From the NCBI GenBank assembly GCA_900541055.1, contig UQHZ01000004.1, positions 1 through 64,000 of the forward strand: 64,000 nucleotides of DNA, given 5' to 3'. Below the pieces are notes generated by a model that worked only from the letters and a program-made list of their open reading frames with translations, was not told where the DNA came from and did not search any database. The position numbers and the translations under genes were made by a program. Below, one piece after another: positions 25,341 through 33,846 of this stretch (position 1 is the stretch's first letter; every line of letters begins with the position of its first letter). This DNA comes from an uncultured Collinsella sp. (lineage in GTDB: Bacteria > Actinomycetota > Coriobacteriia > Coriobacteriales > Coriobacteriaceae).

Positions 25341-25790
25341 ATGCAGCAGAACGACGAGACACGTTTCGAGGACTTTGTCGGACTGATCAGCGGGCTCTAC
25401 AAGGAGATTCAGCGCATTAAGACATCCGAGGGCGCAAGGCTGGGCCTCAAGGGCTCCGACGTTATGTGCCTTTACTATCTTGAGCGCAGCAAGGACGGCC
25501 TGACTGGCGCTGACCTGGCTCGCATGGCAGGCGTGACCCGCGCCGCCGTCTCGCGTACGCTCGCGCATCTGGAGGAGGGCGGCTACGTCGAGGTCGATGA
25601 TTCGGGCGATGCCGCCGTTAAGTATCGTGCTCCGGTGCGCCTGACCGCTCTGGGCGGCGAGAGCATGAGCGAGGCGGACCGCATCATTCGCGAGGTGCTC
25701 GATACCACCGGTAAGGCTATGGGTGTGGAGCAGCGCGAGCAGATGTATGCGTCGCTGCGCACGATTCTCAACACCCTGCGCGAGATCTAA
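25341..25790 (+). CDS. MarR-family transcriptional regulator
   Basis: A 149-aa winged-helix regulator of the MarR type: LKGSDVMCLYYLERS, the recognition segment LTGADLARMAGVTRAAVSRTLAHLEEGGYV and the beta-wing VKYRAPVRLTALG. MarR proteins bind palindromic operators and are usually released by small phenolic or oxidising ligands. A 7-bp dyad (TACGGGT...ACCCGTA) lies 25-70 bp upstream and could be its operator. The DegV gene follows on the same strand, but whether it is regulated is unknown. Confidence 0.87.
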   Translation: MQQNDETRFEDFVGLISGLYKEIQRIKTSEGARLGLKGSDVMCLYYLERSKDGLTGADLARMAGVTRAAVSRTLAHLEEGGYVEVDDSGDAAVKYRAPVRLTALGGESMSEADRIIREVLDTTGKAMGVEQREQMYASLRTILNTLREI

Positions 25791-25909
25791 GGCCGCCAAG
25801 GCATTTGCTTCCAATTAACAACTGCACAGTCCCGTTTGAGCGCGTATGCCGTGCCGGGGCATTGCTGTCAAAATTCCCTGCGCGGGACCTGCGCAAGAAA
25901 GGATTCGCT

Positions 25910-26764
25910 ATGTCCATTCGTATTATTACCGATTCCGCGAGCGATATGTCGCCGGCTGAGCACCCAGCATTGGCCGTTTTGCCACTGTCCGTCACCTTTG
26001 GCACCGATGTGTACATGGATGGCGTCGACATCGATCACCAGCGCTTTTACGAGATGCTCGTGGAGCGCGATGAGCTGCCTAAGACCGGCCAGGTCAACCC
26101 GTACGCGTTTTCGCAGGCTATTGCCGAGGCGCGTGAGGCCGGCGATGAGGCAGTGATTATTACCGTGGGCGCTAAGCTTTCGGGTACCAACCAAAGTGCC
26201 CGCACCGCACTTGCCGAGGCGCCGGGCGGCGATGTGTATGTGGTGGATAGCAATAACGTTACCCTGGGCGAGCGCGTGCTGGTTGAGTACGCGCTGCGTT
26301 TGGTGGACGAGGGCCAGGGCGCGGCTCAGATCGCGGCGGCTGTCGAGGCCGTGCGCGACCGCGTGGTGGTTATCGGCCTGCTCGAGACGCTTGAGTACCT
26401 CGTTCGCGGCGGTCGCCTGTCTGCTGCGGCTGGTGCTGTGGGCACGTTGCTCAATGTGAAGCCCGTTGTGGCAGCGGAGGACGGTCTGATCGTGCAGCTG
26501 GGCAAGGCTCGTGGCTCCAAGAACGGCCGGAACCTGCTCAACCAGAAGGTCGAAAAGGCAGGCGGCATCGACTTTTCCATGCCGCTGGCGCTCGGCTATA
26601 CGGGCCTTTCGGATGCGGTGCTCAAGAAGTATATCGAGGACAGTGCGGCACTGTGGGCTGGTCACACCGAGGGCGAACTGCCCGTTCACACCATTGGTGC
26701 CACCATCGGCACCCACGTAGGCCCCGGCGCCGTAGCCGTAGCCTTCTTCCAGCCCGCCAACTAA
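25910..26764 (+). CDS. DegV family fatty-acid-binding protein
   Basis: A 284-aa DegV/FakB-type protein. N-terminal MSIRIITDSASDMS, the lipid-head-group contact GAKLSGTNQSARTA, and the two-domain layout with LETLEYLVRGGRLSAAAGAVG are characteristic. FakB proteins hold a fatty acid and present it to the kinase FakA (DAK2 domain), which is not in this window. The ATG at 25910 has AAAGGA before it. A GGGGACAGG palindrome follows the stop. Confidence 0.92.
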   Translation: MSIRIITDSASDMSPAEHPALAVLPLSVTFGTDVYMDGVDIDHQRFYEMLVERDELPKTGQVNPYAFSQAIAEAREAGDEAVIITVGAKLSGTNQSARTALAEAPGGDVYVVDSNNVTLGERVLVEYALRLVDEGQGAAQIAAAVEAVRDRVVVIGLLETLEYLVRGGRLSAAAGAVGTLLNVKPVVAAEDGLIVQLGKARGSKNGRNLLNQKVEKAGGIDFSMPLALGYTGLSDAVLKKYIEDSAALWAGHTEGELPVHTIGATIGTHVGPGAVAVAFFQPAN

Positions 26765-26776
26765 CCGACCTGCCAT

Positions 26777-26815
26777 AAACCACCACAAAGGTGCCTGTCC
26801 CCTTTGCGGTGGTTT
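26777..26815. repeat. GGGGACAGG-family palindrome, copy 4
   Basis: AAACCACCACAAAGG pairs with CCTTTGCGGTGGTTT around GTGCCTGTCC; the single change (T to C) breaks no more than one pair. It follows the DegV gene. Confidence 0.85.
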
Positions 26816-26844
26816 ATGCTTTTCGGGGTGGAAGGGAGCGAGCA

Positions 26845-27165
26845 ATGACGTCTGAGGGCTTTTTTGAACGGGTGTACGAGGTGGTCGAGCAGATCCCCGA
26901 GGGGATGGTAGCCACGTATGGCCAGGTGGCGCTGCTTGCCGGTCGTCCACGAAGTGCGCGGTACGTGGGGTATGCCCTGCATAGCAATCCGCGCCCCGGC
27001 GAGATTCCCTGTCACCGCGTGGTGTTTGCCGACGGCCGTATCTGTGAGGGCTTTGCCTTTGGCGGCCCCGATGCTCAGCGTGAGCTCTTAATGGGGGAGG
27101 GTGTGACGTTTACCGATCCCGTGCACGTCGACTTGGCCGCCTGTCGCTGGCTTGCCGGACTCTAA
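26845..27165 (+). CDS. MGMT/Ogt-family DNA alkyltransferase-like protein
   Basis: A 106-aa protein consisting only of the DNA-binding/active-site domain of O6-alkylguanine-DNA alkyltransferases. It has the HTH (ATYGQVALLAGRPRSARYVG, with the Arg finger) and an intact IPCHRVV active site. Because the cysteine is present, it differs from Atl proteins, which replace it with Trp, and it may be a suicidal alkyl acceptor. The usual N-terminal domain is missing, as in ATL-size proteins. ATG 26845 is preceded by GAAGGGA. Confidence 0.88.
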   Translation: MTSEGFFERVYEVVEQIPEGMVATYGQVALLAGRPRSARYVGYALHSNPRPGEIPCHRVVFADGRICEGFAFGGPDAQRELLMGEGVTFTDPVHVDLAACRWLAGL

Positions 27166-27181
27166 CGGCTCTGCCGTGGCC

Positions 27182-27221
27182 AAAACCACCACAAAGGCGC
27201 CTACCCCTTTGTGGTGGTTTA
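27182..27221. repeat. GGGGACAGG-family palindrome, copy 5
   Basis: AAACCACCACAAAGG pairs with CCTTTGTGGTGGTTT; the core is GCGCCTACC, one base shorter than other copies. It follows the alkyltransferase gene. Confidence 0.8.
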
Positions 27222-27299
27222 GTTTACTTGGGCTAACTTATGGAGAAGCTATGGCGGCGGATATTGATGCTGCAAAGTAAACCACGGCGAACTATATTG

Positions 27300-27445
27300 G
27301 TTTCAGCAACGGAGCAGGCAATAGGCGATGAAAAAGCCTGCCCTGTTGAGTTTGATTCGCATTCCTCCCCTCTGTGCGATTCAACGGTGTACTTCGGGAA
27401 CAGGCCCGCTGGCAACTAACTGCCGGCGGGCCTGTTCCTGTTTGT
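27300..27445 (+). ncRNA. candidate structured RNA between ogt-like gene and trpS
   Basis: Three consecutive stems: CAAC..GCAGGC/GCCTGC..GTTG (27309-27349), TTGATTCGCA with TGCGATTCAA (9 of 10 pairs, 27354-27386) and a 13-bp GGAACAGGCCCGC/GCGGGCCTGTTCC hairpin followed by TGTTTGT (27399-27448). TATATT at 27292 could be a -10. Strand and boundaries are uncertain. It may simply be a complex terminator for the convergent genes. Confidence 0.35.
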
Positions 27446-27548
27446 CGGGGGAGTGCGATGGACGGAGCCGAAGCGGTCCGGCTCCAAAAAAGGCGGACGC
27501 CGTAGCGCCCGCCCTATAGCAATCGAAAGCTCAAGCCAGCAGATCGGC

Positions 27549-28598
27549 CTAGTACACCATACCCATGGCGTCCTGAACCTCTGCCAGGGTCTGCTCGGCG
27601 ATCTCGTTGGCGCGACGGTTGCCCTCGTGCAGCACGTCCTTCACGTAATCCAGATCGTTCTCGTAGCGCTGGCGACGCTCGCGGATAGGTGCGAAGTACT
27701 CGTTGACGACCTCGGTCACGTACTTCTTGAGCTGGCCGGAGCCGCCCATGCCAATCTCCTCGGCAATTTCGACCTCGGAGCGGCCGGTGCAGATGGCGGC
27801 TGTCGAAAGCAGGCCGGACACGCCGGGGCGGTTCTCGGGATCGAATGTGATCATGCGCTCAGAGTCGGTCTGGCTTTTCTTGATGCGCTTGGCCGTCTCC
27901 TCAGCGGTCATCGAGATGTTGATGGCGTTGCCGTAGCTCTTGCTCATCTTGCGACCGTCAAGGCCGGGCAGTAGCGGGGTCTCGGACAGCAGCGCGTCGA
28001 CCTCGGGGAACACCTTGCCGTAACGGTTGTTAAAGCGGCGGGCGATGGTGCGGGTAAGCTCGATGTGCGGCAGCTGGTCGCGGCCGACGGGTACCACGTT
28101 GCCCTTGCAGAACAGGATGTCGCAGGCTTGATGTACCGGGTAGGTGAGCAGAAGGCCGGTGAGCTCGTGGCCCGAGGCCTCCATCTCGGCCTTGACGGTG
28201 GGGTTGCGCGCCAGCTCGGCCTCGGACACCAGCGACAGGAACGGCAGCATGAGCTGGTTGGCGGCGGGCACGGCGGAGTGCGCGTAGATCATGGTCTTGT
28301 CGGGGTCGATGCCGCAGGCAAGGTAGTCCATGACCATGTTGTACACGTTGTCCTGGATGTGCTCGGTCGTGTCGCGGTCAGTGATGACCTGGTAGTCGGC
28401 GATGAGCACGTTGGTCTTGGCGCCCATGTTCTGCAGCTCAACACGGCCCTTGAGGGTGCCGAAGTAGTGGCCCAGGTGCAGACGGCCGGTGGGGCGGTCG
28501 CCGGTGAGCATGGTGAACTTCTCGGGCGTCTTGGTCAGGCCCTCGCGAATGGCGTTGCTCTTTTGCAGCGCGACTTCGTAGCTGTTCTCGTTTGGCAT
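27549..28598 (-). CDS. trpS: tryptophanyl-tRNA synthetase
   Basis: A 349-aa class-I aminoacyl-tRNA synthetase that charges tRNA-Trp. The ATP-binding HIGH-equivalent is in PTGRLHLGHY, the second signature is GRKMSKS, and ADYQVITDRDT and VGRDQLPHIELTR are conserved parts of the Trp pocket. Length is typical. The ATG at 28598 is preceded by TTAGGAGC. Single gene, convergent with the preceding plus-strand genes. Confidence 0.95.
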   Translation of the reverse strand: MPNENSYEVALQKSNAIREGLTKTPEKFTMLTGDRPTGRLHLGHYFGTLKGRVELQNMGAKTNVLIADYQVITDRDTTEHIQDNVYNMVMDYLACGIDPDKTMIYAHSAVPAANQLMLPFLSLVSEAELARNPTVKAEMEASGHELTGLLLTYPVHQACDILFCKGNVVPVGRDQLPHIELTRTIARRFNNRYGKVFPEVDALLSETPLLPGLDGRKMSKSYGNAINISMTAEETAKRIKKSQTDSERMITFDPENRPGVSGLLSTAAICTGRSEVEIAEEIGMGGSGQLKKYVTEVVNEYFAPIRERRQRYENDLDYVKDVLHEGNRRANEIAEQTLAEVQDAMGMVY

Positions 28599-28768
28599 GA
28601 TTGCTCCTAACGTATGTTCATGGGTCAAGATGATAACGCGTTTATTGGAGGGGTGGTGCGTAAGTAGGCGAGGGGCGGGAGAGGGACGCGCGTGGTGCGG
28701 CATGTGCGATGGGTGCGGCGCGGCCGTGCTTGGCTAACGGTGCCTTGGCACATCCTTGGCAGCTTGCC

Positions 28769-29968
28769 CTAGAGCTTGTGGTGGCGCTCTTCTTTGCGCT
28801 CCTCGGCTGCCTGCTCCTCCTGCTTAAAGGCGGGGTCGTCGGGGGTGACCAGTTCGTCCTCGTGCGTGCGCTTGTTGTAATGGTGGCGCAGCACGGGTTC
28901 AAACAGGTGCAGGTGCTTGGCAAAGGCCGCCGAGCCAATGGCAAGCACGGTAAAGATGAGCACGCGCATGGGCACCTCGACCTGATTGATGGCGGCGGCG
29001 CCGGCCGAAAGCATGATGCACCAGGCATAGATGAGCAGCACAGCCTGTTTTTGGTTGTAGCCTTCTTGGATCAGGCGGTGGTGGATGTGGCCCTTGTCGG
29101 CCTGCCCGATGCTAATGTGGGCGCGCTTGCGGCGCACGATGGCGCTAAACGTGTCGATGATAGGCACGCCGGCAACGATGAGCGGGATGATAAGCGAGGT
29201 GAGTGCGGCGGTGCGGCTCACGTTGAGCAGCGAGATGGAGCCCAGCGCAAAGCCCAGAAGCAGCGACCCCGAGTCGCCCAAGAAGATGCTTGCGGGGTTG
29301 AAGTTGTAGCGCAAAAAGGCCAGACAGGCGCCAAAGAGCGCAATGGAGAGCGCGGCGGCGTCGATGCGGCCCGAGAGAACGGCCATCGAAAACATGGTGA
29401 ACGAGGCGATGCCGCAGATGCCCGTGGCCAAGCCGTCGAGGCCGTCGATGAGGTTAATGATGTTGGTGAATGCCACCAGATAGATTACGGTGATGGGGTA
29501 GGCGAGCCATCCGAGCATGATCTCGCCGGGAGCAAACGGGTTGACGATGACGCCGATTTTTAGGCCGCCCATGCAGGCGATAAGCGCGGCGAGGACCTGT
29601 CCGGCCAGCTTTTGCTTGGGCGTGAGCTGGAAGACGTCGTCGATAGCGCCGGTCGCAAAGATGACGGTAAAGGAGAGCGCCAGCATGGGATAGCTAATGT
29701 GAAGGCGCGGGTGCGGCACCAGGACGGGTGGCCAGCCTAGGTACCAGGTGCCTAGGATTTGCACAATGCAGGCAACGACCAGGCCCAAAAACACCGCCGT
29801 TCCGCCCAAACGCGGGATGGGCTTGGTGTTGATGCGGCGCTTAGAAGGATAGTCGACGGCATCGAGCTTAATTGCCAAGCGCTTGACCAGGGGCACCGCG
29901 AGGAAGGTCGTGATAAAAGCCGCCGCTGCCACGCATAGGTACGGTATGTAGCTCGGGGATGAAGCCAT
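28769..29968 (-). CDS. WecA/MraY-type undecaprenyl-phosphate sugar-1-phosphate transferase
   Basis: A 399-aa polytopic protein (11 predicted helices). It carries the Mg2+-binding GAIDDVF, the catalytic NIINLIDGLDGLATG, the FLGDSGSLLLG loop and the nucleotide-binding HIHHRL. These are the marks of WecA/TagO/MraY enzymes, which attach a UDP-sugar-1-phosphate to undecaprenyl phosphate to start wall or surface polymer synthesis. The HIHHRL form favours the WecA/TagO branch over MraY. The charged tail (EEQAAEERKEERHHK) is cytosolic. The start at 29968 lacks a strong ribosome site; an ATG at 30041 is an alternative. Confidence 0.88.
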   Translation of the reverse strand: MASSPSYIPYLCVAAAAFITTFLAVPLVKRLAIKLDAVDYPSKRRINTKPIPRLGGTAVFLGLVVACIVQILGTWYLGWPPVLVPHPRLHISYPMLALSFTVIFATGAIDDVFQLTPKQKLAGQVLAALIACMGGLKIGVIVNPFAPGEIMLGWLAYPITVIYLVAFTNIINLIDGLDGLATGICGIASFTMFSMAVLSGRIDAAALSIALFGACLAFLRYNFNPASIFLGDSGSLLLGFALGSISLLNVSRTAALTSLIIPLIVAGVPIIDTFSAIVRRKRAHISIGQADKGHIHHRLIQEGYNQKQAVLLIYAWCIMLSAGAAAINQVEVPMRVLIFTVLAIGSAAFAKHLHLFEPVLRHHYNKRTHEDELVTPDDPAFKQEEQAAEERKEERHHKL

Positions 29969-30171
29969 GAATCTAAAAACCGCCAAGCGTCGAAGGAAAA
30001 GGTCAAAGGTTGCTACGCGGAAATGGCATAGCTGTCCCATGATACTCGACCGAGGGGGGTGCGGAGGTTTGCACCGTGCGATTATCACGCGCATACCAGA
30101 TATTGGAATGTTGTCGATGGCTTGTCGGGATGCCGGCGGGGATCCATATGGACTGTATGGTGATTTTCGGC

Positions 30172-30343
30172 AAAAGAAAACCACCCCCCACGTTACGAAA
30201 ATGAACCCACCTAAAACAGGTGGGTGCCCTCATCGACTGTTCCAGCGTCCTTAACAACGAAGGATACCTGTACTAGGCACGACTGTGTGGGCTCCCTAAA
30301 TAAACGCGACGGTTCACCCAGTTGCTCCGCGGGGGGCGGAATA
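30172..30343 (-). ncRNA. ssrS: probable 6S RNA
   Basis: On the minus strand the sequence has 6S architecture. A 12-bp closing stem joins 30339-30328 to 30192-30181 (C-rich with G-rich plus two G:U), followed by a U-rich tail. An AACCCACCT/AGGTGGGT 3' hairpin (30205-30227) is of the kind seen in many 6S RNAs, and about 160 nt are enclosed with a large open middle. TATGAT, a near-consensus -10, lies just upstream. 6S RNA mimics an open promoter and sequesters sigma-70 RNA polymerase in stationary phase. The call rests on structure and recalled consensus, not a covariance search. Confidence 0.65.
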
Positions 30344-30492
30344 ACTACATCATAAAGCGGCACTTTATCGATTCCAGTCTTGACATTACAAAAATCGTGT
30401 CGGACGATTACGGCGCCTTAGGGACGGAGCCGTCTACCCGGTCTGGCCCTTTACGTTTGAGCTGCTGAATCGTTGTTTTGGAGCATGTTTTT

Positions 30493-31431
30493 ATGCCGAC
30501 GTCGTTGACCGAACTTTTTTCGCCCGCCTGCCATTTGTGTCCGCGCCGTTGCGGTGCGGCGCGCGATGAGGGCGCGCACGGCGTCTGCGGTGCTAACGAC
30601 ACGCTCAAGGTGGCCCGCGCCGCGCTTCATATGTGGGAGGAGCCGCCTATCTCGGGCGAGGCCGGTTCGGGCACGATCTTCTTTAGCGGTTGCTCGCTTA
30701 AATGTATCTACTGCCAGAACCACGAGATCTCGACCGGCAATTTTGGCCTTGAGATTTCGCCTGAGCGCCTGGTCGAGATTATGCTGGAACTGCAGGACCA
30801 GGGTGCCAACAACATCAATTTGGTGACGGCGACGCACTATGCGCACCTGTTGCCTGCCGTGATTGCCGCGGCACGGGCGCGCGGACTGGTTATCCCGATC
30901 GTCTACAACACGAGCGGTTATGAGCGCGCGAGCGCCGTGGCTGCCTTGGGTGACCTGGTTGACGTGTGGCTCACCGACTTTAAATATGCCGATGCGGCGC
31001 TTGCGCAGTCGCTCTCTCATATAAAGGACTACCCACGTGTGGCTGTGTCAGGCCTGGCTCAGATGGCGCGCGAGATCGAGCGCCGCGGGGGAGAGCTGGT
31101 GGATGAGGGCGGGCTCATGAAGCGCGGCATGATTGTGCGCCATCTGGTACTGCCGGGACATGCAGACGATTCGTGTCGCGTGCTGGACCTGGTGTGGCAG
31201 ACGGTGGGCGATGTGCCGATCTCGGTCATGAACCAGTACACGCCCAATGCACTTATGCGCGAGCAGGGCGGCGACCTGGCGCGTGCCGTGACGCGCGAGG
31301 AGTACGAGCGGGTGCTCGACCATGCCGACGACCTGGGCTTTACGACGATGTTCTGGCAAGAGGGCGGCGCGGTAGACGAGAGCTTCACCCCGGCCTTCGA
31401 CACCACCGGTGTTCTCACCAGTGCAAAGTAG
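30493..31431 (+). CDS. radical SAM protein, PflA-like (PflX type)
   Basis: A 312-aa radical SAM enzyme resembling putative pyruvate-formate-lyase activases of the COG1313/PflX group. The N-terminus has a Cys-rich CHLCPRRCGAARDEGAHGVC segment (quoted in part), and the [4Fe-4S]/SAM motif is GCSLKCIYCQN (CxxxCxxC). Later motifs include TATHYAHLLPAV and the C-terminal ISVMNQYTPN. It would use SAM to activate a glycyl-radical enzyme or modify another target; no glycyl-radical gene is nearby. The start chosen at 30493 follows GGAG. A TTGACA at 30380-30385 may be its -35. Confidence 0.85.
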   Translation: MPTSLTELFSPACHLCPRRCGAARDEGAHGVCGANDTLKVARAALHMWEEPPISGEAGSGTIFFSGCSLKCIYCQNHEISTGNFGLEISPERLVEIMLELQDQGANNINLVTATHYAHLLPAVIAAARARGLVIPIVYNTSGYERASAVAALGDLVDVWLTDFKYADAALAQSLSHIKDYPRVAVSGLAQMAREIERRGGELVDEGGLMKRGMIVRHLVLPGHADDSCRVLDLVWQTVGDVPISVMNQYTPNALMREQGGDLARAVTREEYERVLDHADDLGFTTMFWQEGGAVDESFTPAFDTTGVLTSAK

Positions 31432-31540
31432 TGCGTTCGTCGATGAATTTTCTGGGACGGGGATAAAAAATCATCGAGAGCATCGCCTGTTCGAAAAGTT
31501 GCCAAAATAGCCGCGTCCCAAAAAGACTGGTTATTGGGCG

Positions 31541-31568
31541 TTGACAGTTGGCGAGCCGTAGGTAAAAT
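31541..31568 (+). promoter_or_regulatory. promoter of tRNA-Ala
   Basis: TTGACA (31541-31546), 16-bp spacer, TAAAAT (31563-31568), 13 bp before the tRNA; near-consensus sigma-70 type. Confidence 0.85.
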
Positions 31569-31581
31569 ATCGACTTGTCCT

Positions 31582-31654
31582 GGGGACGTAGCTCAGTTGG
31601 GAGAGCGCTGCCGTCGCATGGCAGAGGCCGAGGGTTCGACTCCCTTCGTCTCCA
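31582..31654 (+). tRNA. tRNA-Ala (anticodon CGC)
   Basis: The cloverleaf folds completely: acceptor GGGGACG/CGTCTCC with the alanine identity pair G3:U70, D stem GCTC/GAGC, anticodon stem CTGCC/GGCAG with loop GTCGCAT (CGC at 31615-31617), and T arm with TTCGACT. It reads GCG codons. The CCA end is not encoded. Confidence 0.95.
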
Positions 31655-31670
31655 CCCTTGGATTTGATAA

Positions 31671-31700
31671 GCCGCTGACATTGTGTCGGCGGCTTTTTTT
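31671..31700 (+). terminator. terminator after tRNA-Ala
   Basis: GCCGCTGACA/TGTCGGCGGC hairpin with a 3-nt loop, then seven T residues. Confidence 0.92.
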
Positions 31701-31718
31701 AAAAGAAAGGGCTATACC

Positions 31719-32174
31719 ATGGCCGAGCTTGAGTCCCAACCACTGTCTGCCGAGGAGCGCGCCGAGTTGGAGGAGCTCCGCGCCGAGAAGGCTCGTCGCG
31801 AGGCCCAGGAAGAGGCCCGTCGCGAGCGCGAGGAGCTGGCTGCCCTGCGCGCCGAGCGTGCGAAGGTCGAGGAGGTCGCCGCGAACGCCGCATCCGAGCG
31901 CAAGCCCGCGCCCGCACCCAAGCCCGCTGCCGCGAAGCCTGCACCTGCCGCGCCTAAGCCTCAGCCTAAAAAGGCCGCTCGTCCCAAGTCCGTCGAGCCC
32001 AAGTCGAGCCGTGACGAGATGACCTTTGCCCAGCGCATGGTTACCTCCAAGGAGCCTACGGGCGAGAACGAGATCCCTGGCATGGCGCCGGCTCAAAAAA
32101 TCATCATTGTCCTTGCCCTCATCGCGTTTGTCATCTTTATGGGCTACACGATCCTGACCAGCATGGGCCTGCTC
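31719..32174 (+). CDS. tail-anchored coiled-coil membrane protein
   Basis: A 151-residue protein not recognised as a named gene. Residues 10-60 are a charged coiled coil rich in Glu, Arg and Ala, 60-95 an Ala/Pro/Lys-rich linker, and the last ~25 residues a single hydrophobic segment (IIIVLALIAFVIFMGYTIL) with a short outer tail, so it is anchored at the C-terminus. Function unknown; a structural or envelope role is only a guess. It lies 19 bp after the tRNA terminator with AGAAAGG before the ATG. Confidence 0.75.
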
Positions 32175-32261
32175 TAACCGATTTGCATCGGGCAACATGT
32201 CCGCATGCTCTGCTCTCGTCCAACCCTCAAATTCTGCACCACACATCCGAAAGGTCGCCCC

Positions 32262-33767
32262 ATGGCTTTGACCGACATCTCGCATCCCACCGACATTGCA
32301 ATGCTCACCGATCTGTACGAGCTCACTATGGCCCAGGGCCTGTGGGAGAGCGGCAAGGCCAATGAGCAGGGTTGTTTTACCGCGTTTTACCGCGATCATC
32401 CCTTTGGCAGCGCCTATGCTGTCATGTGCGGCACCGCCGAGCTGCCCGAGCTGGTCGAGAACCTGCGCTTTACGCCCGAGGATATCGACTACCTCGCATC
32501 GCTTGAGGCCCCGGCCGGCGGCGCGATGTTCAAGTCCGCATTCCTCGACTACCTGCGCGATTTTCGTGCGCATGTAAACATCGACGCCGTCCCCGAGGGC
32601 GAGCTCGTCTTTCCGCGCGAGCCCATGGTGCGCGTCACCGGTCCTGCGCTGGAGTGCCAGCTGCTTGAGACGGCGCTGCTCAACATCGTCGGGTTTCAGA
32701 CGCTTGTCGCCACCAAGACGGCGCGCGTGGTGCTCGCCGCTGACGGTCGCCCCGTGGCGGAGTTTGGCCTGCGCCGCGCCCAGGGTCCCGATGGCGGCCT
32801 GGCCGTTGCGCGCGCGAGCTACGTTGCCGGCTGCTCCTCTACGTCCAATGTGCTCGCCGGCCGCCGCTACGGTATTCCCGTCTTTGGCACGCATGCGCAC
32901 AGCTGGGTGATGAGCTTCGATTCTGAGCTCGAGGCCTTCCGCGCCTTTGCCAAGTCGAGCCCCAAGAACTGTACGCTGCTCATCGACACCTATGACGTGC
33001 GCGAGGGCTGCGAGCATGCCATTACGGTTGCCAAGGAGATGGAGGCGGTGGGCGAGCGTCTGTCGGCTATTCGCATTGACTCCGGCGACCTCGCCAAGCT
33101 CTCCAAGTATGTGCGCGGTCGTTTCGATGCCGAGGGCCTGCCCTATGTGGGGATCTCGGTTTCCAACGATCTTGACGAGTACACGATTCAGTCGCTGCTG
33201 GACCAGGGCGCGCCCATCGATAGCTTTGGCGTGGGCACCAAGCTCGCGACCTGCTACGACCAGCCGGCGCTGGGCGGCGTGTACAAGCTTTCCGCCCGTC
33301 GTGCGAGCGAGGCCGACCCGTGGACGCCGGTGGTCAAGCTCTCCGAGCAGCCCTACAAGCGCACGATCCCGGGCGTGCAGCGCGTGCGCCGTTATTACGA
33401 CGGCTTTGGCGGCCCGGTCTGCGACATGATCTACGACGAGGACCATCTGGTGGGGGAGGGCGCCGCGCGCGGCAATACCCTCGTGGCCGTGAATGATGCC
33501 GCCCTGGTGACCGACGTGTCGGAGCTTGAGTATCGCGAGCTGCTGGTGCCGATCGTGCGCGATGGCAGTGCAGTGGCTCCGCGTGAGAGCATCCAGGACG
33601 CGCGCGAGCGCTGTGTTTGGGCGCTCGATCATCTGGACGCAGCTTTCAAGCGCTTCCTGTACCCGCAGACCTATGTGGTGGGCATGGAGCAGGGCCTGGC
33701 TCATGTGCGCGACGAGCTCGTGCGCAAGAATATGGCCGCGGCCTCGGCTTTCCCCTGGGCAAAATGA
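32262..33767 (+). CDS. pncB: nicotinate phosphoribosyltransferase
   Basis: A 501-aa enzyme of NAD salvage, making nicotinate mononucleotide from nicotinate and PRPP with ATP. Diagnostic pieces: LTDLYELTMAQGL near the start, FGLRRAQGPDGG (with the conserved RRA), the SVSNDLDEYTI segment, SFGVGTKLATCYDQPALGGVYKL. Length is typical of the large bacterial form. nadE, the last enzyme of NAD synthesis, is also in this window. ATG 32262 with AAAGG upstream. Confidence 0.95.
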   Translation: MALTDISHPTDIAMLTDLYELTMAQGLWESGKANEQGCFTAFYRDHPFGSAYAVMCGTAELPELVENLRFTPEDIDYLASLEAPAGGAMFKSAFLDYLRDFRAHVNIDAVPEGELVFPREPMVRVTGPALECQLLETALLNIVGFQTLVATKTARVVLAADGRPVAEFGLRRAQGPDGGLAVARASYVAGCSSTSNVLAGRRYGIPVFGTHAHSWVMSFDSELEAFRAFAKSSPKNCTLLIDTYDVREGCEHAITVAKEMEAVGERLSAIRIDSGDLAKLSKYVRGRFDAEGLPYVGISVSNDLDEYTIQSLLDQGAPIDSFGVGTKLATCYDQPALGGVYKLSARRASEADPWTPVVKLSEQPYKRTIPGVQRVRRYYDGFGGPVCDMIYDEDHLVGEGAARGNTLVAVNDAALVTDVSELEYRELLVPIVRDGSAVAPRESIQDARERCVWALDHLDAAFKRFLYPQTYVVGMEQGLAHVRDELVRKNMAAASAFPWAK

Positions 33768-33846
33768 TTCCTTGGGCGGTAGGGGCGAGTCACGCTCCCT
33801 TGGCCGCCAGCTCGGCCGTTCGCTGAACAGTTGATTGGTTTGACGT

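Noticed and set aside
31440..31520. Terminator with long loop (TGGGAC...GTCCCA) after the radical SAM activase gene
   Set aside because: The 6-bp arms are about 65 bp apart and no T-run follows, so it could be chance pairing.
31593..33704. A 703-codon minus-strand frame opposite pncB and the tRNA
   Set aside because: Same GC-bias artefact; it reads through tRNA-Ala and pncB.
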